Shown one piece after another: positions 39,006 to 48,030 of a DNA stretch of 64,000 nt (positions are counted from its first letter, which is position 1; every line of letters begins with the position of its first letter). The position numbers and the translations under genes are program-made. The notes beneath the pieces were generated by a model. It saw nothing but the letters and a program-made list of their open reading frames with translations. It was not told where the DNA came from and searched no databases. This DNA is from Channa striata (Eukaryota > Chordata > Actinopteri > Anabantiformes > Channidae), in the NCBI GenBank assembly GCA_033026295.1, contig CM065168.1, forward strand, positions 26,400,306 to 26,464,305, written 5' to 3'.

Positions 39006-39550
39006 CTTTCCACTGATTCACCACAGATTGTTCATACTCATCTCATCGCAGCTGCTCTCAATGACCTCCCACCTCTCACACACGTCACACATGCGTTAGA
39101 TTAGGTTTGCATCACCCTTTTTTCAACTTCCCTATGAATTTAATTTTAGAGAAGTTTGAAAAGCTACATGGCCTCTGTTCCTATAGATAACAGGCAGTTT
39201 TACATATCTTGTTTTACTCGACCAGAGCAACACTCTGATCTGAACAAAGCTTACCAACAAAGCAATACAATTACTATTTGATTTGTATTGAAATATAAGG
39301 ATGGCATACACCTATTACACCTGTAAGTGATGAATTTGAACTGAATCTGTTTCTAATTTAGTCCTAAACTTCCTTGTATATTACTTTGAAATAGAACCGT
39401 TATCTGTCATGTGTCATTTGCAATACTACCACGAGGAGTCACTAACGTCGAGTCAGTTAGTGTCTAGTTATCAGATTTTCAGATCATATACTCAAGTGCT
39501 GTAACATACTTTATGTACCTCTACTGCAAACTCTTTGATACTGTGTGCCT

Positions 39551-39803
39551 GTGTGACAACAAAGGAACCTGATGAAACACCGGACAAGAGACATGGAGTG
39601 AGCAAACACACACAGACGTTGAACTTCCCCACTGTGTTTCCCGCTGTGAATATTTTCTGCAGTGTGACCAGCTTGGAGGTCATGTGACATTTAAGTCCAT
39701 GAAAACACAGACAATGTGAATTACAATAGCTGTGTTTCTACTTACTCCAAGATGAGGCGACACAGAGAGAAATGAGCAGCAGACTGATGAGTAGACGCTT
39801 CAT
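39551..39803 (-). pseudogene. Receptor remnant B1: signal exon and the first 30 bases of a V exon
   Basis: The signal-peptide exon 39803-39746 is intact (58 bases, MKRLLISLLLISLRVASSW-like) with a good GTAAGTA donor. The following V exon keeps only its first 30 bases (39580-39551, SSGSFVVTQ). After that the homology to copy B2 ends. The acceptor is destroyed: TTTACAG in B2 reads TTGTCCG here. It cannot encode a receptor by itself, though its signal exon and promoter could splice to gene A's V exon as an alternative start. Confidence 0.75.
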
Positions 39804-39894
39804 CTTTGCACTGATCTACAGACTGTTCACAGTCACATCCCGTGAGGGCAACTGTGAACCAACACACTCAACCTGATGTTTTTGCTTTGAGACG

Positions 39895-39900
39895 TTTATT
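39895..39900 (-). terminator. Poly(A) signal of receptor B2
   Basis: AATAAA on the minus strand, about 150 bases past the B2 tail stop codon and only about 92 bases before the B1 start codon. Another AATAAA overlaps the B2 stop codon itself at 40042-40047. Confidence 0.5.
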
Positions 39901-40045
39901 CAGAAGTGTGAAAGCCACAACTTCTGCCCTAGCTCATCAGTGAACACCTTGGCAGATACATTTGAAATGCAACACAATGAGGAAACAGTATATTACAGCA
40001 GTCCAGTCAGTATGAAGAGGGCACTAATAATGGCTCCTATTTTTA

Positions 40046-41936
40046 TTAATCTTTTTTTTCTTCTCCTTCCAGTCTTTCTCTCTCTGTCTCACTTCCTTCT
40101 TCTTCTTCGTTTTGTTGCTCTGTTCTTTGGACTGAAGTTTGGTTATTTCCAGGAGAAGCTGAAACACAAACATCACAGTGTTCTGCAACATACAACACAT
40201 GCTGCTACTGAATAGCTTGACATCATTTAATGATGGATGATGATCATATGAAAGTCATACAGTACCTGGTGTTTGTGGTTGGACTTTACTCCCTGTATTG
40301 TAGAGGTAGTAAAAGGTGAGGATGAGGCAGAGGATGGGCAGACACCTCAGAAAATTGACTAATATGTCCATCATGTAAGAATCTAAAATTCATCCACAGA
40401 AACAAAACATTCTTTACCATCAATAATTCTTAATTTACTTCTACTACTTAATATCATGTGATTGGCACATATGTTTTGGGCTTCCTCTGGCTTTGTGCCC
40501 TTATCGCTTAGATTCAGTTGATGCACTTTGTAGGTGTGTTTGCAGGAGTGTTTGTTACAGTGCGTGAATATCGAAGCATAGACAGGATAAAAGTAAATTT
40601 GTGGTTTTTGCCTGTGAGCTTCGAATGCTCAAAGGTAAAAACTGCCAACAAATTTTAATCTAGAGTTTGTCACCAAATTTGCTTTTTATCATTTAAAAAA
40701 CTGATATAATGTGCCAATACAAGTTCTTTCTTCTAAATCATTTTCCTATTATACAACACACCATGGTCCTGCATCAGCCTCCTGCTGTCCATTGGAACTT
40801 TGAGTCTTTCTCTATAGTGCCACAGTACATTTTGGAAAATTGGCTTTTTTAATTTATTGGTTTATTACTATTGATTGCCAGAGGGTCACATGTACTGTAC
40901 GGTGCACTGGCTTTTTCAGGAAGAGGTATTTATTTTCAAGATTCATTAAACATCCATGGCTACTATACAATTTATGCAGCATACTATGGAAGAATAATTT
41001 ATTTTAGTTAAACATTCTTTGAAATGGTTTGTTCAATTGCATTTACTTGTATGTAATCATATGTGTGTGTGTGTATATGTGTAGCAGCTCAAATAGCAGG
41101 TTTATACTTAACAGCTCCGCTCTTTTTTTAAACAGCTTTCCATTAGTTTATAGTTTATAGTTATCTTTGCTTTAGAGCCCAGGAAGAGACAAGCACATGA
41201 CAACTAGAGATGTTTCCCCTCTAAATATCTGATGGCAGCCACAGGGTGAAATTATTGAATATTTACCAAAACAGGCAACAATTAGAGAAGATGAAGGATG
41301 TTACTCATGTTCTAAACATCAAACACTCATAAGAGATGAGACATTCTGATTTTGGAACTTAGTTCACGTTATTGCACTTGATCTAATAGACCTTTAATTA
41401 CTTACCTTCTCTTGGCTTGTCCTCTGCCTTCTCTTTGGTCTTAACTGTGATGAATGTACCACTTCCACTACCACTGTCCCTGAATCCTCTTGTTTGATAT
41501 TTGAAATAATCAAATTCAAACAGTCCCTTGTCTCCATTTTCACAGAATGATTCTTCACCTCGATCTCACTCTTTATATCTGTTGGATTTTTTAGCCAGGA
41601 TACACTTATTCTTTCAGCTGTCCCTCTCCAGCAGCAGGTGATGTTGACTGTCCCCCCCTCCATCACTGAGACATTTGCAGGTTGTGTGACAACAAAGGAA
41701 CCTGATGAAACACCTGTAAAGAGACATGGAGTGAGCAAACACACACGGACGTTGGACTTCCCCACTGTGTTTCCCGCTGTGAATATTTTCTGCAGTGTGA
41801 CCAGCTTGGAGGTCATGTGACATTTAAATCCATGAAAACACAGACAATGTGAATTACAATAGCTGTGTTTCTACTTACTCCAAGATGAGGCGACACGGAG
41901 AGAAATGAGCAGCAGACTGATCAGTAGACGCTTCAT
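40046..41936 (-). pseudogene. Receptor copy B2: V exon with an out-of-frame 40-base net deletion
   Basis: Exons on the minus strand: signal 41936-41879 (MKRLLISLLLISLRVASSW), V 41713-41406, membrane 40382-40266, tail 40158-40046. The V exon keeps the B-strand cysteines and the WLKN and KQEDSG blocks, but a net loss of 40 bases relative to gene A removes the F-strand YICRV segment, including the cysteine of the canonical disulfide. It also changes the frame, so splicing to the membrane exon is out of phase. The membrane exon still reads NFLRCLPILCLILTFYYLY. The tail is acidic, ending EGEEKKD. Broken as a receptor; it could at most make a truncated secreted product. Confidence 0.75.
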
Positions 41937-42490
41937 CTTTGGACCGATCCGCTGTCCACAGTCATAGCCCTAACAAGCAACACACTGAACCTCATCCTAT
42001 TGTTAGAAACGTTTATTCAGAAGTGTGAAAAACCACAACTTGCTCATCAGTTAACACCTTGGCAGATACATTTGAAATGCAACACAATGAGCAAACAATA
42101 TATTACAGCAGTCCAGTCAGTATGAAGAGGGCACTAATAATGGCTCCTATTTTTAATAATCTTTTTTTTCTTCTCCTTCCAGTCTTTCTCTCTCTGTCTC
42201 ACTTCCTTCTTCTTCTTCATTTTGTTGCTCTGTTCTTTGGACTGAAGTTTGGTTATTTCCAGGAGAAGCTGAAACACAAACACAGTGTTCTGCAACATAC
42301 AACACATGCTGCTACTGAATAGCTTGACATCATTTAATGATGGATGATGATCATATGAAAGTCATACAGTACCTGGTGTTTGTGATTGAACTGTATTGTA
42401 GAGGTAGTAAAAGGTGAGGATGAGGGCGAGGATGGGCAGACACCTCAGGAGATGAAGTAATGTGTCTCTCTGCTCAGCAGCTGAGAATCC
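41684..42490. repeat. Tandem segmental duplication, right copy
   Basis: Partner of 39,551-40,390. It spans the C-gene membrane and tail exons, the spacer, the B2 signal exon and the first 30 bases of the B2 V exon. Offsets between exons vary from 2,098 to 2,133 bases, showing small indels since duplication. Confidence 0.85.
42012..42017 (-). terminator. Poly(A) signal of receptor gene C
   Basis: AATAAA on the minus strand, about 136 bases past the C stop codon and 76 bases before the B2 start codon. The B2 promoter must therefore overlap the C 3' UTR. Confidence 0.5.
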
Positions 42491-45400
42491 AACATTATGT
42501 CAGTTCTAGTGAATTCAAAGTGTCATTTGCTCACATTTTATCGTAGCTCCGTTAATCTGATGCCTCTCAAATAAAACTGCTCTGAGCACCAACATACCTC
42601 ACAGACAAAAGCATTTTAAGATTGAGTGAATATTATTATCAGTCAATCTAACAGTGGTTGATGCATTGCTGCACTTGAAGCCAGGGGGTCTGTTGGCTTG
42701 TATTTGGTCACAGTGCTGCTTTGAGCTAAATGCTAAAAGCTGTCTCTTGCTTGCTTATGTTTTGATTTGTATCATTTTCCCCAAGCTCTATTTACCAAGG
42801 CTTTCTTGGGGTATGTAAAGTCAGCTCTGTTTTGTCACCTACCACCAGATGTTGTTTTAAATGTGTCGTCCATGTCGCTGTCTTCAGCTGGAACCGTGAT
42901 GACCATACTACTTCCTGTGATTGAAGAACAAGGTGATCTGAACAGATCTCAAACAGAATCCAAGTCATTTTAGCTCCGTCTGTTAGTAAGTCAACACTAT
43001 AGTGTTTTGTCACCTACCGGCATCTGCAACGTCTCCTGTCCTCTCTCTGGCTATAACTGTGAGGACTGTGCCATTCCCTTCAACCACAGAATAAATTGGT
43101 ATCTCCACAGACACCCTGCACACGTATGTCCCACAATCCTCCCTTGTGATTTTTGCAAAGGTCAGTGATGAACATTTACATTGATCCTTTTGCAGAGATC
43201 CTTGACATCCGGTCTTTGACCCGACGGCCTCAGATTTAATGTTTGTTTGATTTTTCAGCCAGTTGACTGTCACTCTTTGAAAGTCATCTGTCCAGCAGCA
43301 GGTGATGCTTGCTGCCTCCCACTCCATCACAGAGGCATCAGGACTCTGGGTCACAACAAATTTGCCTGATGAAACCCCTTTATAAAAACAAAGAGAGATA
43401 ATCGAAGAGAGATGTATGGCGGCCCCGAGAGCTCACAGCGCCACAAACCGAGAAAGACAAAGCAAATTTAAAAAAACAACTTCATTAATTTGACAAAACA
43501 GGCACAGCATCAAGAAACGCACTGCAAGAAGCCACAACACAACGGAAATGTCTTAAATTACAGCTGAAATCACCCATACTCAGTTATTTCCTACTCCCTG
43601 TATAATGTTCAGGAAGCAGTTCACTTATTAGTGAGCTGTCAGATTCTTAAATATTGTTGTCGTGTTGCAGCATCAATATCAGCTGTTTGAGGCAGCAAAG
43701 GAGAATTGCATTGTGGGATTGATAACAGAAAGTAGGCTACATGCTATTCATTCTACATTTAGTGTTGCATTGTGGGATACTTTGAGTGTGCTGTGGGTGG
43801 ATAGATTTACACAGTCAACATTTGGGCACCACTAGATGTACAAATCTTAAGGTCGTCAGTTTTAAAAGGGACCCTGGAAACATTGCTGTGGCAGTTCGGG
43901 TTAGCTGACTTGACAGATTGTTTCTGGCAAACATATTTACCAGAACTGACTCTCCCTCAGTGGGTTGGAAAATGAGCTGGGTAGCACCTACTGTAAGTTT
44001 TCAGATATTCTTTATTTATATATTCACTATATAAATAATCTATATGGACTTTGCTGACGCGCTTGAAAGGTGCTTTTTAGTTGCCCCAGGAGACAATCCT
44101 GTTGTTGTCTGTGCTCCTTGCAGCACGTGTCTCGGTTTGGTTGTGTTGTGGCTTTTTGTAGCACGTTTCCTAATGTCACTAACCCTAACCCTGTGAGCTC
44201 TCAGGGCCATTGTAGCGATAAGCTCAGGGTGACTCTGATTCAGGAAGTAGAGCCGTCGTCTATCAGTCCTTCAGTAGTTGGTCCTGGTGAGTGTGAAATT
44301 GTGAGTGTGAACAGGTACATAAGAAGCCTTTGGTCCTTTGAGTACCAGCAGGTAGAAAGCGCTGTATAAGTGCAGGCCATTTTCCTTTTACCACTCATTG
44401 TGAGACTCTCAGCCCTGGTCACATGGCAGTAGTTGTGGTCAGGTCCTTCCTGTCTGCTCAGCCTCTCAGTGAGGGATTGGATTGAATTATACTTGATGAA
44501 TTACTTGTGAAATACATTAAATAATTGTTAAAATTATGAACTTAATGTGTGTAGGTGCTTTGTTACAGAAATATGATGATTCAATTGTTCAACCACATGC
44601 ACATGTGACAATAATGAAATAAATCAATTGCAAGAAAATCGGATTTTATATACATGTAAAGCCAGCTGCATGCTTTGGTATGTGCGTGTGTAGATGGTGA
44701 ATAAGAATAGTGTAAAGCACTATCTTAAGTGCAGACCATAACTTAAATAAATAATAATAAAAATCAAATAATCTCTGTCCAAACACAGAGCCTGTTCCAC
44801 CAAGTATCATACATTTCCTAGTCTTTGACAGTCTGGGAGCAGAACACAGACCGAGAACTGAGTAAACTGGGGGAAATAAACTTAACAACTGGCCGGAACT
44901 TCCTGGAAGTCCTGAACTTTGTCCAGGAGAGACACAACACCAAATCTAGATGATCCAAAATCTAGAGCTTACAGAGTGAAATGAAAGTGAAATAACTTTA
45001 TAAAGCAACAATATCTTCAGATGAAGCTGTAGTTACTGTAGGTTCCCTCAGTTGTGATCTCAAATTTTAAACATGTTTATTAAAATCTTTGAGAGAGAGA
45101 CTAGCAGAGACTGGGCCATAGTCAGCCAGAAATGCACTGACATGGGCTAACTACCAGTTGTCATGAACAAATCACATTGTGCTGGTCTTTACTTACAAAA
45201 AGCTTAACTTGCAAAAATACATATAGAAGTGTAATGCAATCATTGTTGTATCCGTACAAATAACAGTAGTCAGGTCAAGTCAACAGTTAGGACGGCAGCC
45301 TTTTTCTGCTGCATTGGCTCACATCACCTTGTCTGGCCACAACAAAGGGGAAAGCTGATGGGCATGTGGCACCAAATGAAAGGAAGAGAAAGCTGAGGAC

Positions 45401-47693
45401 CTACATATGTTCCAACTTATGTGAAAACTGTAATCAAAGCATTGTAAGCTTACCACAGATGGTTTATAACTATTGTGGACATACAAAGATTAAAATAGGT
45501 AAACCTGTAGCCAAAATCTACACCATGAAGACAAAAGACTACAATCACCTCAGTAAAAGATTGTTGAAAAATACAACTCAGGGGATGAATACAAGATAAT
45601 TTTCCAAATCTCTGACTGCAGTAAATCCATCATTAAGAAATGGAAGGAATATCAGAGATGACTAAATTTGCTTGGAAAAGACCTCCTCAGAAACTTAGTG
45701 ACCATGCATGATGGAGACTGTTGAGAGAGGCCAACAAGAAGTTGATTTGAGACACTGAAAAGGGAAGTGAAAACTTCCAAACGGGGTGATTATTTTCTAT
45801 ACTCGTTGTTATGTATAATCGACCAAGGGTCTAAGAGGAAGTTAAAACACTGTGGTCTCTCCAGCACTAAGTGGTGAACAGCAAACAGACCCATGCTAAA
45901 CAGCCAATCGGAGAGGTCTCTCTAACCAACAGCATGTTCCCACGGTGTCAGATATTGACGCTTCATGTCATCAAATTTTAAAACTTTGTACATGGTTCGG
46001 GGTATCATATTCATGGCACAGGTACCCTTTACAATTGCTCTTGGACGCTGCAGATGTGCCACATGTCCGTCACTATTTAACACAACGGAAATAAGTTAAT
46101 ATACAGGCAAAAACTGTGTTAGGTTTAGGCACAAAAACTTCAGTGTAAAGTTAAGTTACAAGATAAATTCAACAAAAAAAAACTATACAAACAAAAAATA
46201 GCACAAATATACTTATTTATTATAGTAACCATGTTGTGTAATGATCATCATTAAAGCCCAGGTGTCACAAAAGAGTGAAACCCTGCTGTCCTGTGAAATT
46301 AGACGTCCTGAATTGTTGTACCACTTTTTATATAGACTTTTTTTATTCCACGTCACTGCTTCAAACTTCAAATGTTGGAGCGTCGGAAATACACTGAAAC
46401 CTCAGAGCATTGATCACCAACCGCAACAGAACATGAAGTGTCAGCTTGTGACGCAGAAGGGTCTGGACAAAGCAGCACTTTCTGATGCCTTGAGAATGAG
46501 AATAGTCTGGGTTACAGACTGTTGACTGTGCAGGACTCAACAACAAAGATTCAGCCAAGAGCTACTCACCACTGGCCTGGGGAAAAGGTGTTCACCACAG
46601 AGGAAACGTTCAGAAGGCTTGTGTGAAGCTATTAAATATGCCTTAACCAAAACTTCGTAATCTCTTACCAGTGCAAACCTCTGTTTCAGCTGCTCAATGA
46701 AATCCTTTTCCATTTTGTCTGAAGCTGAAAACTGAAGCTGAACTGAAGAATAGAACAGTGAAGAAACTACAAGCACAGACACAAAGGTATTTACACAATG
46801 TAATTATATAATCCAAATCCATAAACCTTTAGATTGCTCTCTTCTAAAGTCATTTCCAGACTCCTAGATGTGATTTCTGCTGGCTACTAGCCTGCTCCAT
46901 CTTGTAGCTTTCATAAAAAGGACTAACTAGCCACAAGTCCTGTTCTTGTTGACATACAGATCTTATCTTTGAAACCTACAATTTAATGTTAACAATTATA
47001 TAAACCATAATATTAAACATGAAATATTAAAACAAACTATAACATTGTCTAATTATTAAAATTTAATCGTGGGAAGCCAAACAGCACCATGTATCATTCA
47101 GACAGGCTCCGGTTACAATCTGGATTTTTAATGCTGGAGTTTTTGATGTTTATTTTTTTTGTTTGTTTGTTTCCATCCAAACATCCAACAGCGAAACACC
47201 TGCATTCATCTAAAGCTTCTATCCACTTTGGTTTGAAGTGAGGCAGGAGTGTGTGTCTGTTGTGTGTTCCGCTGGAAATGAAGCTAATGATTATGTGACT
47301 TAATAGTACAATAAATGTGTCCTGAAACCTAAACAATGATCTGAAGAGGATCAAAAATATTTTTTGTGTTGTGCACTCAGAGACCTGCCTACATTGAACA
47401 CATTACACACAATTTATATATATTATATAATTAACACAGAGTTCCAATAAATAATATACTAGATGTACATGTGTTGCCCAAACACATGTACATCACTTTG
47501 CAACTTAAATATGGTTCTAAAATCAATGAACTACACAATATTTGAGGGAAATGTACTTTGAAATTGAAATATATTTACCCCGCTTGTAACTGAGGCTATT
47601 AAAAAGACAAAAAACAGAATTTGGTTTCTACTTACTCCAAGATGAGAGGGCACACGCTGACACCAGTAGCAGGCTGCTCAGTACAAGCTTCAT
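42153..47693 (-). CDS. Receptor gene C: intact single IgV-domain transmembrane receptor with acidic tail
   Basis: Five exons on the minus strand with consistent phase-1 joins: signal 47693-47636 (MKLVLSSLLLVSACALSSW), V 43377-43018, connecting 42914-42843, membrane 42480-42373, tail 42268-42153; 237 residues. In the V domain (about 24-130) the conserved disulfide would link C46 or C47 (SITCCW) with C106 (CGTYVCRV); W59 is the core tryptophan. Extra cysteines lie at 77, 86, 88 and 101. The domain ends in a J-like strand, EGNGTVLTV (119-127). The connecting exon contains a second strand-like piece, GSSMVITV. The helix at about 172-193 reads LLHLLRCLPILALILTFYYLY and has an arginine near its outer end. 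The tail (200-237) is rich in Glu and has no tyrosine except the last residue. Role unknown; likely surface recognition in leukocytes, by analogy with NITR- or NKp30-type receptors. Confidence 0.72.
43413..44215. mobile_element. Non-autonomous inverted-repeat element in the gene C intron
   Basis: The left end (ATGGCGGCCCCGAGAGCTCA) matches the reverse complement of the right end (ATGGCCCTGAGAGCTCACAG). Further in, AAGCCACAACACAAC occurs on the plus strand near 43,530 and on the minus strand near 44,140. The interior has no transposase frame. Size and structure suggest a MITE-like DNA element; superfamily and target-site duplication are unresolved. Confidence 0.65.
44230..44400 (+). repeat. 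Teleost interspersed repeat fragment
   Basis: The stretch ending 'aaagcgctgtataagtgcag' plus 'gccattt' matches a very common fish repeat end ('gcgctatataaatgcagtccattta'). A related, more decayed piece lies near 44,690-44,760. Confidence 0.55.
45300..45790 (+). mobile_element. Degenerate Tc1-like transposon in the gene C intron
   Basis: On the plus strand DYNHLSKRLLKN, then KSLTAVNPS and later PQKLSD-like pieces, match the DNA-binding region of Tc1-like transposases. The frame is broken by stops and indels, so it is dead. Orientation is opposite to the element at 38.0-38.65 kb. Confidence 0.65.
46560..46782 (-). other. Unrecognised open frame in the gene C intron
   Basis: A minus-strand frame reads FSASDKMEKDFIEQLKQRFA, then LVRDYEVLVKAYLIASHKPS. 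It follows a good acceptor (TTCTATTCTTCAG) and contains an internal donor (GCACTG|GTAAGAG). The residue composition looks protein-like, but no family is recognised. It could be an exon of a nested gene, a decayed transposase piece or chance. Confidence 0.25.
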
Positions 47694-47789
47694 AACCTCA
47701 CTCTGATTCACCAATGAATACTGATACTTATCTCCGGACAGCTAACTCCTTCACATCTCTCTCTCTCACACACATATAAACACACACAA

Positions 47790-48030
47790 ACACAGATGTT
47801 TGTCTTTCTATGCTTGTAAGGACACTTATTAACATAATACAATCCCCAGCCCCTTACCCTAAACCTAATTCTAAGCCTGAACCTAAAACCCAGTCTTGAC
47901 CCTCAAAAAGCCTTTAGGAGTTGTGTCGACCAGCTGAAATGTCCTCACAACTACGGTACTGAAACAAAATGTGTCTATAAAAGGCTATAAAGACATGCCC
48001 CCCCACACACATACATACATAACATACACA
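47790..48030. repeat. Interspersed repeat with telomere-like CCCTAAA tracts
   Basis: Text such as 'cccttaccctaaacctaatt' flanked by 'tgtaaggaca' and 'gtcctcacaactac' matches a common teleost repeat whose arms read 'aggacat...gtcctcac'. The CCTAA units are internal to the repeat and do not mark a chromosome end. It is followed by CATACA-type simple sequence. Confidence 0.5.

Larger units (their letters stand above)
39551..40390. repeat. Tandem segmental duplication, left copy
   Basis: About 830 bases covering, on the minus strand, a membrane exon, a tail exon, the intergenic spacer, a signal exon and the start of a V exon. It matches 41,684-42,490 closely, offset about 2.1 kb, with small indels. 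Confidence 0.85.

Noticed and set aside
39940..42322. Two similar plus-strand leucine-rich 'membrane protein' frames (39,940-40,215 and 42,059-42,322)
   Set aside because: Antisense of the acidic tail exons of receptors B2 and C; similarity between them reflects the segmental duplication.
43010..43377. Somatically rearranging antigen-receptor V segment
   Set aside because: The J-like strand is already in the V exon and splices to downstream exons; no heptamer/nonamer signals were noticed beside it.
44170..44195. Interstitial telomeric repeat (CTAACCCTAACCCT)
   Set aside because: Only about two units, inside a repeat element; not evidence of a chromosome fusion.
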